Source of the DNA: Promerops cafer
Lineage: Eukaryota > Chordata > Aves > Passeriformes > Nectariniidae
Direction of reading: 5' to 3'
DNA length: 64,000 nt
Assembly: GCA_013398275.1 (NCBI GenBank)
Contig: VZSE01011604.1
Coordinates: forward strand, 2,009,547-2,073,546
Made by a program: the position numbers and the translations under genes. Under the pieces are notes generated by a model, which ran no database searches, was not told the origin of the DNA, and worked only from the letters and a program-made list of their open reading frames with translations. This document shows, one piece after another, positions 12,423 to 26,400 of this stretch; position 1 is the stretch's first letter; the number at the start of each line of letters is the position of its first letter.

Positions 12423-15400
12423 CTAAAAGAGCAAATAATGGAAAAAATCAACATCAAGAAAAAGGTCCAATGTCACCCTAAAGTTAACAGATGTGAGATA
12501 TCAATATTAAAAGATTTCTTCCTTTATTCCTGCAAAAGACTTTAAGTAATTAAATTATCACAATAACCAATCTCAATAAATCATCCCACATTTCTGAAGA
12601 TAAAAATTATTCCATTATGTTCCCCTTTGCGAATTCTTATAACTATGAATTTGGAATTTTAATTTCATAACTTCATGATTTCTTCTTAGGCACAGGTTTT
12701 TTTACAAAGCAGAATAAGAAACAAAAATATTTGCTAATATATCTCTAATGAATGACTACTAAAGAAGCAATAGGTGGCTGACTGAGTTTGATTGCTTTAA
12801 AATTACTTGTGAATATTCACAGCAAACATCTTGCAGCATGTACCCAGCTCTCAAGATGATAATAAAGTTTTCCCATTGTCACTGCTGTAGCAAATATTAT
12901 TTTGTATTGAACTAGCATGAAAAACAATAGTTTCTCTTTTTTAATACTTTAAAATGAAGCAGCAGTGCTAATAGTTGTTTCTTATGTTTTGGGTTTTTTC
13001 TTTTTAAGTAAGAAGGAAACTAAACTAAATCTCAGAGCTGAATGTACTTTCTTTTTGTCAGCTTCTCTTTAACTTCAGAAGTAGCTGGCTACAGACTTCA
13101 GATAGCTGCTCCAGCTATCAAGTAGAACTAGAAGAGAAACATATTAAAGGGACCAAATATGATACCCATAGCGAAAAAATTTATATGAGGAGAAAATCAA
13201 CACTGAGATTCTTCTTTCTGGAAATAAATGAGCTGGTGAGCAATATTATATGGATCTGTAAAATCATGATTGGTTCAGCAGCTGCCTCTGATATCATATA
13301 TCACTATGACTCATAATATGAGAAGTTGGAAGCACACTGGCCTTCTTACCAGGTTCAGGACATGTATTTAACAGCAAAGGGACATATATTTTCATACAGT
13401 TTGTATTGTGTAACTCAATATCACAGAATGTTTTAGAGGTAAAACAAAAAAAAGGTTCAAAGACTGGAAAAATTAAATTAAATTAAATTTAAAGTTATTG
13501 ATATTTTTAAATGCAGCAATCCAGCAGTGTTCTTTGATTCAGAGGTCCTCATATTGATGCATCATAGAAAGTAAAAATATGTTATGTTGGGGAAGGCCTG
13601 AATATTAAACTCATCAAACATATGCTTCTCATTGCTGCTAGAGGAAACCTACTGATATTGGTAGGCCTGGGGTCCCATGTCTCAGGAAGGGTAAACCATG
13701 GTTAGACTTCAACATTGAAAGCAGCATGCTCTTTTCCTGGCATGGGAATGTGTTTTAGGGTGGTTAAGAATTTTTTCTTAACAGAACCTAAGAATTTTTA
13801 GCTTCCCTTGAGACAGGAGAGAGCCAAACAACTTGGACAGAAAAGATTTTGCTCTTTATTAGGCAATTTATATTCTTAATCCTTATCTTATCTAAATATG
13901 TGACAGCAGCTGTACAAGGAATTTTGCTTCTTAAGCCACCCAAGTCAATTATTAGTTCCTCGAGAAGCCATTCATATAACCAATTCCTGTTCCAAGAACA
14001 CAAAAAACACTGCAAATTTATTCTTGCACCTCTTTTCATGTTGAAATCACTTGAGGAAGGACAGTGATGATACACGATTTTTAAACTGCTTTTCATATCA
14101 GTTCAGTGTTTTTCTTTGCCTGATGATAGAATTTCATTATATTACAATAAAGCTTTAGTGCTGGTACAACTTGTTCCTGCTGTAATTTGCTTGTTTCAGT
14201 TTTGCTGCATCTTTTAAGAGTGTCAAAAAAGCCATTTTTAAGGCTAGACAGCATAACCAACTACAGGATGAAGGAAAACGCTTCCAGGCAAGAGGAAGGG
14301 TATATGTGATTATTGTCTAGTGTTCCTCTGAGGTGAGCTAAAGAATGAAAATATAGTGTTGTTGCCTGGTGCAAGACAGTTACCTCAGGAAAATCATGGT
14401 GGGGCAAAAATGACATGTTTAAAGCAACCTGCAACATTTATAAAATGTGCCTGATCGCACTGTATTATTATGCATATCTTCTTGTATACATGTAACAAAA
14501 GGAAATTTGGACAGAAATGTCTCAGCATGGTTGAAGCTTTTAATGGTTTGGAATTTTTATCAACTAGTGAGCTTTAGAACTATCAGGATTTCAGCAGAAA
14601 TAACGATTCCAAGTCAAATGAGGAGACTCCAGAACAGCCTCATACAGGGTTGTGTAAGCACCTATAACACATTGCTAAGGTGCCCTGGGGTACTGTGTGT
14701 GTGGTCAGTCAGCTGGCTGTCATCACTGTAAACCCACTGGCAACCCAAGGGCTGGTCAAATCTTCCTTCATCCAAATGCCTCTTGCCACTTCCCTGATAG
14801 GTTTATGTTTACACCTTATACCACTGAATAAGTATTTATGCTTTAAATTAAGCATTCAAAGAAAAACACAAAGAAGTATTCCACTTCTGTTGCCATGAGT
14901 TTGTTCAATGGCCTCAGAATCCCACAGTAATTTTCAAATTTGCTGAAAAACTGATTAGCACCTAATTTTGGAGGCACAACCAGCTCTCCACAACACATTG
15001 GTTTTTCAGACTCACAGGGATGATCTCACTTATTTTAATATCATACATATTGCAAATTACCTTATTAGAGTACACAACTGGGACAAAAACTGAATTAAGT
15101 GGCTCTTTTCAAGTTGTGGCTCCTGTCTTTAATATACAGCTGTCTTTTTGCAAGATACCAACTTATCAGTTATGGAATTAGAGTCAGGGGAGCTCAAGTC
15201 AGTAAAAAATGCCAAAAGAAATGTCTTAAAGCATTGAGTAAAAAGCTTAATTCCATAAAGGCAAATAAGAAACCATCCTCCAGATTTTATATTCCCTAAT
15301 GTTATTAAAGAGATGACACTGCTCGAAACAGAAGTTTTATAAACCAAATATATTAATTTTCATGTTCCTAACTGATAATTTTGTCTTTTTTCATAAGCAT

Positions 15401-17677
15401 GCTTCCATTTGCTCCTTTATATAATATACTAAACTCAAGTAGCAGAACAGCAAGTATTTTCAAGAACCTATGGTCCAAGGTGAGCAGCTGCTGAGACTGT
15501 AAACCAAAATGGAATACCCACTTACGAGCTCGTCCCTCACATCAATTATATTAAAATAGGACTTCTCATGACCACTACTTATTTTCCAGTTACCAAAACA
15601 TAAGTAAATCTCACAATCACAATTTACTCACAACTGAGGTAAATTACCATAATACCTGAGCACCTGTGGTATGGCTGTATGTGTCTGTCTTAGCATATAT
15701 GTATCACACAGAGAAATTTACCTTCAGCAGTTACTACAGGTTCCTTTTGAGTTCACAGATTGCTTTGCTTGACATACAAGCACAAAGATGGCTCTGGGTA
15801 AGGTTTAATTTGGAATCCAGTACTGAATATCTTTTTTCCCCTTTGCTGCATGTAAATGTTTTGCTATGTCAGAGATACTGACGAAGTTATCTGCAGATAA
15901 CCTAGCCTTGTGTCTTTTTTCCTGGTGGAAAGGTGGCGGGGAGGATTCTGCACTGTTTGAACAAAGTCCAGGTTGTATATATCAATTGCAAATCTCCTGT
16001 TGCAATGTTTTGCTTAGAGAAACCTGAAAACAAAGAGATCAATTAGATGCAAGGCCACAGAGACCATGCATTGGAAGCCAAGCTGCCACAGAGGACTGAA
16101 CTTTTCTCCCTAAACCATTTTTATACAGTTTTCCTCATTTAAAAACAAACAAAAAAACCCCACAAGAGATGTTGACACAGAATTTGATTATAGGTGGAGA
16201 TTTAAGCAGAAAAAGCTGTCTGGCATCCTGCAATAGCAAAAAGATAACTCAAAATAAGCATTGCTGTTAAACAAAATGCAGGACTTTGCAGCAACATGTT
16301 ACAGGAAGCAAAATTTGAGAGTGTGGAAGTACAGGAATAGAATTAAGTACTTAGTGTGAGAAATTCGACAAGGATGAACAGAAAGTCAAAAAAGGTTATG
16401 AACATAGTCCAAAAAATGTAAAATAAACAATCCAAACTGTAATGATATAACTAAAAATTCACTGGAGAACTATGGGCTTTTTTTCCCCCAGCTGTCCAGG
16501 TGCATCTTATCAACCATATTAATCACCGTATTTATGAAGTGGCTCTAACATGAATGATAACTGAGCTTGATCAGAGCTGGTCCTTATCACCAAGTCATTA
16601 AAATCATCTGAAAGAAAAGTTTTGTTTAACAGTACCTGATTATATATCTTTGGTAGAAGGAAAAAGGAGAGTATTATCTCAACAGTAAGCAATTTAGGAG
16701 AGAAAGAAAATTGTTGAAAGAAGGTGTTATTTAACTCATAAATAGTTAAACCTCTAGTTTGACTAACATCACTCAAATGAAAAAAAATCATCTGTCTGCC
16801 ATCAACTTAAATTTTTGGGTTAGTGTAATGTGATGATTGGTAGAACTGACCTGCAAACAAAAAAAATTTAATATTTCACCCAAAAACTAAATTTGTGAGG
16901 GATGATTTTAGGTCACATAATATTTGTTCAGTGCCCAAACTCTGTAATTTGGATTTTAAAATTGCACAGCTACACTTAAATATCTTCTAAAGTTCTGTCC
17001 ATTTTTAATGACATTAGTTCATTTTGGTAATGCTTTCCTCTGCAATAAATATTACTGGGGAGAACAGCACATCTTTCCTAAAGAACTGCAACATTAAAAG
17101 GTGCAACTGCCTTAAACCCTGAGTCCAAAAGTATCAACTGTTAAAATAGTCTTGAGTACTAAGGAGATAGGGACATTTCAGTTCTGTGTGGAAGAGTAGA
17201 ATAACCTGCATGGCTACTGTGACCAATTCATGAAAAGCAGATTCTAAAGTGCTATTACTAGGTTTGCCCTTTGTAGAAGAAAGATTAAGGACTGTTGGTC
17301 CTCAGCCACAGATGCCTTGATTCATCCTGCTTAACTTAAGGCCCTTCAAGAATGCCCTTGTCTATGGTTTCATTTATAATCAATGGTGAGAATCCAATAC
17401 CTCCAGAGTAAAATGTTGTCCAATTAAAGATTTAAATCATCTTTTGAAAGCATCTGTTTCTTTTCATTGACTAAGGTGACTAAACTTCTGACTTAGATAT
17501 CTCAATTAAGTGCTTAAAATTGAGTAAATCTAGGTGGTAAAAGATCACAAAAAACTTTTCCACTGTGTTTTGTACAGCAAGTGCAAGAAATACTTCTGTT
17601 CATATTACTGATGCTCTTAGGAAGACTTAAGCTTTATCCTCCTGCAAAGATGTTTGCAGGAACATCTGTCAAACCCT
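12423..17677. other. Unique AT-rich sequence, no gene seen
   Basis: No gene or clear dispersed element. It includes an ATTAA run at about 13471-13491 and an A/C-rich tract near 16141-16162. Frames reach about 100 codons without recognisable features. Confidence 0.5.
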
Positions 17678-18810
17678 TTAGGGTGGGTTGACCTTGGCTA
17701 GCTGCTGGATACCCACCCAGACTCTCACTTCTTCACCTTCCTCAAACATGGGAGGGGGAGAAAATAACATGGGTGAAGATAAAGATAGGAAGATTGATTG
17801 ATGACTTTTTGTCATGAACAAAACAGACTTGACTTGGTCAAGCCTGAAGGAGCCTGAGGGGAGACCTCACTGCAGTTACAACTTCTTCATAGGGGAAGAG
17901 GAGGGGCAGACACTGATCTCTTCACTCTAGTGACCAGTGACAGGACCTGAGGGAATGGCCTGAAGCTGAGTCTGGGGAGGTTTAGGTTGGAAATTAGAAA
18001 AAGTTCTTCCCCCAGAGGGTGATTGGACACTGGAACAGGCTCCCCAGGGAAGTAGTCACAGCACCAGCCTGAGAGAGTTCAAGAAACATTTGGGCAATGC
18101 TCTTGGCCACATAGTGGGATTCTTGGGGATGGTCCTGTGCAGGGCTGGGATTTGGAATCAATGATCCTTGTGCTTCCCTTCTAACTCAGCATATTCTGTG
18201 ATTCTGTGACTTGGGGAAAATTAATTCAATTTACTGCCAATTAAAAAATATGTAGATGTTGAAAAACAAAAAGAAACTTCATCCATCCCCCTTTTTCCCA
18301 AGTTCAACATCATCCCTCCATTCCTGACTCCTTGTCCTCTCCCCACCCTGCCCAGCATTGCAGAGGCAATGGGGAACTGGGGGTTGTAGTCATGACAGTT
18401 CCTCCCTGCCGCTCCTTCCTCCTCACCCTCTTCCTCTGCTCCAGTGTGGACTTTCCATGGGCTGCTACTTCTCTCAGGACATGTACACCTGCTGCAGTGT
18501 TGGGTCCTCCATGGGGCTGCAGTGTGGATATCTGCTCCAGCATGGAGTACTTCCTCTTACCCTGGTGTTCCATCTGCTGTTTCTCACTATTTTTGTTCCT
18601 TCATCCTCTGTCTGTGCAGAATTTTCTCCCTTTTCTTAGAGATGTTTTTATTGAGGGACCTAGCCATGGCTGGGGGCTCAGCTATCCCCTGCAGTGGGGT
18701 CTCACAGAGTTGACAGGAACTGGCTGTTTCTGACATGGGACAGCCCTGGCTGCTCTTCTTGGAGGCCACAGTTCCCCACTGTCCTTGTCTTGGCATGCAA
18801 ATCCATTACA
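17678..18810 (-). mobile_element. Old ERV LTR, minus strand, split by a CR1
   Basis: Two pieces, 17678-17837 and 18208-18810, together resemble an avian LTR that I recall reading TGTATTGGGTTTGC... to ...GGTCAACCCACC on its sense strand. Here the sense strand is minus: its 5' end is the complement of ...GCAAATCCATTACA at 18810, and its 3' end is the complement of GGGTGGGTTGACC at 17681. The 3' terminus resembles that of the plus-strand LTR ending at 4848. The two pieces join when the CR1 at 17838-18207 is removed, giving about 760 bp. It is decayed. No internal retroviral region is adjacent, so it is a solo LTR. The open frames at 18310-18800 are LTR sequence, not genes. Confidence 0.6.
17838..18207 (+). 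mobile_element. CR1 LINE 3' end nested in an LTR, with target-site duplication
   Basis: This is CR1 3' untranslated sequence plus the very end of ORF2, plus strand. It includes the typical GAACAGGCTCCCCAGGGAAG-like block and ends ATTCTGTGATTCTGT, the CR1 terminal 8-bp repeat. GACTTGG at 17831-17837 and again at 18208-18214 is an exact 7-bp direct repeat flanking it, and the surrounding LTR sequence is continuous across the site. This fixes both borders and shows that the CR1 is younger than the LTR. It is strongly 5'-truncated, at 370 bp. Confidence 0.9.
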
Positions 18811-20369
18811 TGCCCTTTTCCCAGGCAGACACAATTATAATTTGTGAGTCATTATGAGGTTGCAGATAAAAACTTTGTATTATTCTAGAAGGGAATTAAT
18901 GAGTGAGGTGTAATACTTTTCCCATTAATTTTCTCATGGAAAGTTCAGTTTATTGTAGAGGTAAGTGTTCATTCTTGCAGGTGGGAGTTTTTAGTTCTGG
19001 ATGAAATAACTATCTAATTTCCTCAAAGGACAGCTCTCAGGATGTAGCACTGAGCTGAGGGTATTCTCTGTGCTGTTAAACAGGTAATTACTTTCATCCC
19101 CTGCTTCCAGAACTGATGAGTTTGTTTCTTTCAAAGGGCAGTTCAGATACTCCAGGGATTCAGTCAGATGTGGATACTGAATGACAACTCCACTGAAACC
19201 TGCCATCTTCATGTATGAGTGTTTTTGACAACAGAACTACTAAGTTTAATCTGGAGTGTGTCTGAAGTCTAGTCTAGGAAAGAAGATGCTGTATAAACTT
19301 TTGCATCTATAGATATGAAGTACAAGTAAAATGACTGAAAAACATTTTAGGAAATGAACTATCTCAGGTAATCCATTTATATGAGGGAAAAACAGGATAG
19401 GTAAGTTCCTCTCCAAGATAAAGTAGGCAAATATGCAGATAAAGTGTCAGCAAATAAGTACCTATTCCACAAATTGCCAATGTTTTTGCTGTTATTTTCT
19501 TTTCAATTTTTTTTAACTTTTGGGGGGCAGGTTGGAAACAAGTCCCTTGCTCCTCCCTCCTGTTAAAAGAACTAAATCAGTCCAACCTTTTTGCCGCTTC
19601 TCCAGAGAGTCTGTTGGTCTCAAGACTTCTGGAAGAATCTAAAACTTGATGCCTTTCCTCCTGCTGATATGGACAAACCCTAGGTTCTTTTCCTGTTGCC
19701 CTTCTCAGTTTTCATGGTCCCTCTGAAGTTTCACAAGTCTCATTTTATCATACTAGAAAACATCTCTGATAATGTCTGACCTACATACCCTGAAGCTCAG
19801 ACCAACTGTAAAAGTGGTTATGAAAAGCCTTATACTCTTAAACTATCACTCTGCTAGTACTGACAAGAGGACTTGACCTTTTTTTGCATTTGTGTGCTAA
19901 TTCAGTCAGAAGAGTGAGATGAAACTAACGGAGCCTAATTTCAAAAATGCTGATAGTTTAATTTATCCCTAGTTGTTACATAATATGTAAGTAATGAAAC
20001 ATAATCAAAGAAATACTTCTAGGAAAGAGCCAGTTCTGGTTTGACATGAAAAGTTTTTTGTGCTCCTTAGCTTATTACAAAGAAATTCTCCCTCCTAAAA
20101 TGAATTAAGGCAGATGCAGATACATGGATTTCACAGAATAAGCAAACACTGTTCTCAAATGTTGCACTATAGTAATGACTGAGCCTCTTTTGCAAGAGCT
20201 AACTGCTATCAAGTACCTCAGCTGAAATATTTGGCTGTTAAGCTCCTGCTTTTGGCTGTTGAATATGGTATGTTCTTAAGATTTGGAACTGATGGGGAAA
20301 CAATGGGAAAATACACATGTAAAAATGACTATGTGACTTTCCTTTTTCCAAGTTTTCAAAAACCATGTA
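18811..20369. other. Unique sequence, no gene seen
   Basis: AT-rich sequence with nothing recognised. The slightly pyrimidine-rich part near 19540-19760 could be an unassigned old repeat. Confidence 0.45.
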
Positions 20370-20481
20370 GATGTGGTACTTAGGGACATGGTTTAGTGGT
20401 GGGCCTGTCAGTGTAAGGTTAATGGTTGGACCTGATGATCTTAGAGGTATTTTCCAACCTCTAAGATTTTCTATGATTGTC
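20370..20481 (+). mobile_element. CR1 LINE 3' end fragment
   Basis: About 110 bp match the last part of a CR1 subfamily: a GGGACATGGTTTAGTGG block, then GGTTGGACCTGATGATCTTA, then TTTTCCAACCT, ending in a decayed TTCTATGATT repeat. Only the extreme 3' end is present. Confidence 0.85.
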
Positions 20482-23400
20482 TAAGTAAACTGCAGCCCTG
20501 GTGCTCTGACTGTTACCTTCTTCAGAGTGGTTTTTGATTCTGCTAGTTTTTAACAGATGCAATGGGACCTGCCAGGAATTTTCTATTTCTGAAAACATTC
20601 AGCTCACTTCTTTAGAGATCATAGATGGGATGTGAAGAATAATTAAGACACTCTGTCTATCTAGTTTGCTGTTCATCTGACTATCACTGTCAGTTACGTC
20701 AATGTTAAATTCTTGATAAAATTGATCTGATTTCACTCTCTTCTGAGTGTTTATGTTAAACGTTGGGTTTTTAATTGCACTTTTTTTGCTATGGCTCTTT
20801 TGTGAGATTTTTCAGCATCCTGCAGAAATCACTAGGCACCTAATGGTGATCCAAGGAAATTTTCTTCACACATATTCATTCTAACTACCAGGTCTTTGAA
20901 GCACCAGACACCGGGACAGAAAACAGAACTATTTGGCATTCATTTTAGAAACCTGTGTAATGATGATGACAGAAAAATATAGGTGGTAGAGCTCACTCCA
21001 AGGCTCATCCTCTGCCAGCTGGGCTTGTAAACAGGTTACAGACTTCTTGAATAAACAATGCTGAGAAAATCTGTGAACCAAATGTCCAAATAACCTGAGG
21101 CTCACTTTGACCAATGACCAAAGACAAGTTCTGAAGCTCTGTTCTCAGTTGAAAGATGCAATGAAACAATTTTCCTGTGGCTTTAGCCACCTGTGAACAT
21201 AGAATTATTATTCCATTGACTGAAACTGAGTAATATAATATTTATTAATGCTCTTCCTATGAAAAGAGCTGAGGAAAATAGTTGACAAGTGACTAAATCA
21301 CCCACGAGCTGTGACAAGTTTTTCTGAATTAATCAGTTACTAATCAGTCATTGAAATAAGACTGTATAGAGTCTGATTTTGTAGGTATGCTCAACCAGTG
21401 AAAATAATTTTATGAGGGCTCTTTACTTATCTTCTGAAAGAAGATGCATCAACGAGATTATTGCTGGATTATTTTTCAACCTTAGTTACCCAGAGAAAAA
21501 TAATTTTATATGTCTTTGTCACAGAGGGGGGAAAAAAAGGGAAAAAATCCTCCCCCCCACAAAAAAACCCAAACCACTCGAACTAAATATGGTGAAATCA
21601 AAATCCCAAATGAAAAAACAATGAGAAAAAGTATATGTAAATGCTAGGCTTTGTAATATAAGGTACCCTGGGTCTTCCTCATGTTGCCAGAAGCAAAAAA
21701 AGCAAACCGTTTAGCAAGAGTGATTATTCTCTGATTTACGGTTCTTGGGAGGGGAAGAGCAGACAGATGGAATGTACATGTTACCTCAAAGGAAATGACT
21801 GATGAAAGTATTCAAAATTTCACTGGTCTCTGATGAGGATTCACATAGGCAGATATTCTAAAGAGAAACAGTATTTTTCCTTTAAAAAGGCATCACTTTA
21901 GAAAGCTAAGCCTCAACCTTATTTTATTGTCTTGGGTTTAATTTTCAAATTAAAACCCTAGTAAGAAAAAAAAAAATATTTTCCTCTTGCATGTCTGAGT
22001 GATGATATTTCCCACTGTCACACAAAATACACTCTTCTGCAGCCTGAAGTCAGACCAAGGTAATAATTAGATGCCATGGTGACTTATATTCTTGAAGGTG
22101 GGATGCCTGACAATAGCGTACCCAATGCTTGATACAATGCCTTGTATTTTGTGCTTTAAATGCCTTAAGAATGCCTCAAGTCTTTACCAAATGAACAGTG
22201 CTTTCACTCTTGGTTGCTTTTCACAAGGCAATATTTCTATATTTGACATTGAATAATAAAAAAAAAAAGCGTTTGTCCCTCAGCCTCCTCTATCCATGAT
22301 GGTATTTGTTTTAAGTGTTTTAATTACTACATGACCGTCCTAAGACAAGAACAAAACCAGAACAACAAATCACCAACTTTTTGTGTCTCGGGTCTTGTGG
22401 TTTTCATGTGTGCGTGTTTGTGTTCTGACTTTTTTTTTAATTTAACTTCTAAGTTTTAGAAGTCTAAGAGAGCTTTTCAAAAAAGTAAGACACTCAGGAA
22501 CAGATAGAAGAAAACAAGACAAAATCAGCAATATTAGAATAAGAAGTTAAGCAGATTCCACACAATGTACCAGAGAGGATGGCATTTGATTTTTGCTTAG
22601 AGAAACAATCTTCACAAAGCATTGTTTCATCTTGGAAAAAATGCTACTCCTCTGAAATCCAAGTTTGTTCTAAATAAAAAGTTTATCTAGAACTTGAATG
22701 CTGGATAGATTCCTAGATGGGATATCACTGATAAGGGGGAAAAAAAGAAATAATATCTTTAAGAGGGTGGAAAATTCTCATTTTCACAGAAATATGGGAA
22801 GATCTTTAGATAGCATTGTTATCTAAATAATATCAAACCAAAGGAGAGGTTAGAGTGTCTACACAGGTCCAAGGTTCATTTTAGCCTACATATTAATGTG
22901 ATTTTACACTGCTATACAGTTTATACTTAGATCAACATGACCATTGTTCTTGTCTGAAATTATTACCCTGAAGAAGAGAATCACAACTTTTTGAGCTAAC
23001 AAATTGCAGTCATTCTTGGCAGAGAAAGATGCTTCAATTTAAGTCGGTAGGTGTTTTAATCAATTTGCGTTCCTCTTAGAACTTTTTTTTCCTGTCTCAT
23101 TATTCAGATTTTTGTGATGTGCCCAGAACAAGATTTCCTCTTGGACTGATGCTGTTCAGATGCAATAATGCTTTTGCCATTGAACTGAGAGACAGCTAGC
23201 CTTAGAACAAAGATCAGTTTTGTCAGTAAACGAGAACTCAACACAAAGATCCAACATGCCAGACTCTCTCATATCACTTCTCAATGTCAAAAATGAGGAG
23301 AGAGGAAGTTTTTTTAAATTATTGCTCAGTTTCTCAGGCATTATGCAAAAGTGCTGAATTTTAAATTACAGCTGATTTGGTGATGTTTGCGTATTAAAAA

Positions 23401-26400
23401 AATTATTCTGGGAAATCAGATTATGAATATTATTGATCCCAAGGTCCCTAGAATATGTCAGTGTTAAAATCACAGTGCAGTGAACTGAACTTGTCGTACA
23501 ATGATTTCTATTCTATCTTTTTCCCAACAGAATATTCCTTTCCATGTTTACTAAAATGTCATTATCTGCAACACACTTTCTTGCATGTGCTATAAGCATC
23601 TTCTTATAATGTGACACTCAAATTTTCTCTAAGAAAGAAATAATAATAACCCATGCAATTTTTAAGAGAAAACATAAATGTCAATTGTGCAAGAATTTGG
23701 CGAACATCTTTACATCCTGGAAACTTTTAGGGATAGAAGGGAAGAGGAATCACTGGGAGATCCTCCCAGCAGTGTCTTCTGAGTATATTGTACATTGAAG
23801 CAACTGCAGAAAGGAGTTTTCTTCAGTCCCATCCAGAAGCAGCTGGGGAAGACACGAATAATCTGAAGTTACACATATAATAAAAATATATCATGCTCTT
23901 TCCTGAAGCAATCACCAGTCACAGCTTATCCTGTACTCATTTACACTGCAAAATTGATTGGTCTAATGTTAAAACTCTTGCCAAATCACTATCAAAATAT
24001 TTGCATTTTCTCTCCACAAAACTGTCTGTGAAGTATATTTCAGCAGTTTAATGGAGATTGTCAGAAAATGGAGATGACAGAAAAGATTAATCCAGCTCTA
24101 ATTACTTTGTCTTGTTACTGTTATTCAAGAATTATGCTGGTCTTATGACAAAATGAAGAGTAGAGCATAGAATAAAAAACTGTTATTTCTGTTTTCAAGC
24201 TGTGAACAGAATGCTTTCTCACTTGTATTTTTTAGCATGTAGTCGCAAATGCTACCTCTTTTCCTGAGGACAGTGAAAGAACACATTATTTCAATCAGAA
24301 CATGCAAAGTAAGAGAAGGGAGACTATTTAACTAGGGGTATATTTCAAAGAAAGGTAAAAAGCCTTGCTACAGGTTCTGGAGCAGTCTGAATTCAGTAAC
24401 AAAAGAGAATTAGAGTCACAAATTACAAGTAAACAGAGTTTCATACCCATGGGATTTTCATTGTTGAATATACCCAATGGATAACAGCCTCAGGTCCCAA
24501 TATCATTATTTTGTACATATTTTTCATATGGACAGGATAGAGTAGGGTTATTCATGGTTGATGGTCTTTCAGATCTTGGAAGAAAGCTGGATTTCAATCT
24601 AATGTTTCAGGTAATACAAAGGTAGGTATGGGTGCAGTATTGCATAATCTAAATTCTCATATTAATCTAGCAAATTTAACTGCTATTTATGGATGTAGTG
24701 CCCTGCTATGAAGGAAAGAAAACCCTTCAGAAATAATTTAAACAGGTGTTAAAAGACTATTCAAAGTGATGCACAAGCAACTGAGCCTTAACTTTAAGGA
24801 GGTATGGTTTCTGATAGTGTTACCTTAAATCCTCTTTCATAAGATGGTTTTACAACCAAACCAGAAATGCAATTCTATGCATAGACATTAAATAATTTTT
24901 CATTAATAGCCCCATAATAGCATTGTGTTAATTTATCAAATATATTTTTGATGATTCAGATACCACTCGTAAAGAATATTAAAGTATTGGACAGCCACTA
25001 TGTTAAAAACATAGTTTTAAAAACATGTTACAACCCCAAAAACATTAAAGGAAAATATAACTACTTGGTAAGCAAACTTTTCATCCTGGAGATATTAATG
25101 ATGCTAATTTCCTTGCTCTATGTATGTACTGCACTTAAACATCTGTAGATTGTCTCAAGACTTTATTGCAGGAAGGAAAAGCCAAGGTACATAATCTTTA
25201 CCCCTGACATAATTGACTTTAAGATTATCTCAGATGTGCAATGCCTGTGAACTCAGTCTTAAGCCATACCTTTTCCAACAGATCTGTGCCTGCACACACT
25301 GCAATCTGTGGCACAGGGGTTGGGCTGTCTGTAGCCCATGGCCCAATTTTGTAAGGCATGGTTATGTCGCCTTGGCTCAGCTTTACTGAAAAATTCCTGA
25401 GCTGTGAGAAGATACAGGCTAAAGCCAAGATTTCCTTCTTGATAAAAAAAGAAACAAAGACAAAAGTGAAATTTTTGAAATGGTAGTGGCAACTTGGGGA
25501 GTCAGAGAAAAACAGTGACATGGAAAGGGCTGAAATGTTGAAAAGAACCAGTGAGTCAAAAAACGAGAACTCAGAAGGATCAAGAACAAGCCTGTTCCAA
25601 GGACCATGGAGGATCTGACACTTTTCCACATCAATAATAATTATTTGGACAGCAGAGACTCGTCAGATGCCTGTACTGGAGATGCTGAGCATAGTCATTT
25701 TAGTCTAGTTTCTCCTAGCTACCTGCTCTGTGTATCTAGCCAGTGAATAATTGCTGTAAGTTTAAAAACTGTAAATGTACAAACTCTACTTATAGAGCCT
25801 CTGCACATGGTTAAAGAGAGACAATAAATTAAGGGTTACATTTGCATGATAACTTGAATGCTCAATGAACATTGTGACTAGAAGAAGTACACTGACTTCT
25901 GGAAGAAAACACCTGGTTTTTGTGTTAACAAATAGTGACAAAGTCAGAGCTTTAATGTTATATGCAATGAAAATTCTAATTTTATACTCTAAACCTTGGT
26001 CTCTAAGCACTTCATTTTAAGTCTGTATATTGATATACAATATCCATTAGTTGTAAGAATTTAATTGACCTGTAAATCTCAAAATAAAGTCAATTAATAT
26101 TAAAAATTAATAGATGTAGGGGGAAAAAAAACAACCCCAAACCCATGCAACTATGACTGTATATTGAGTTACACAAAACTAAATTTCTACAGATCAAATG
26201 GTTGGAACTTGCAAATATCAACTAATCCCTTCCAAGGAGCCTCCAGCAAGAATTCAGTAAGACATAAATTGGTTTAAGCAAAGGTCATTTTAAAGCAGAG
26301 GAATGTCAAATAAATATAGAGTAATTGAGTGAAGATTCCCTGGACCTTTCAGAAGCCATTGTTAAGATGGCATAATAACATGTTCTCACAGCTGCTAGTC

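Noticed and set aside
25225..25634. Overlapping minus-strand frames of 71-134 codons with hydrophobic runs
   Set aside because: Composition follows purine/pyrimidine skew, and different frames are equally open. No signal or domain I can name.
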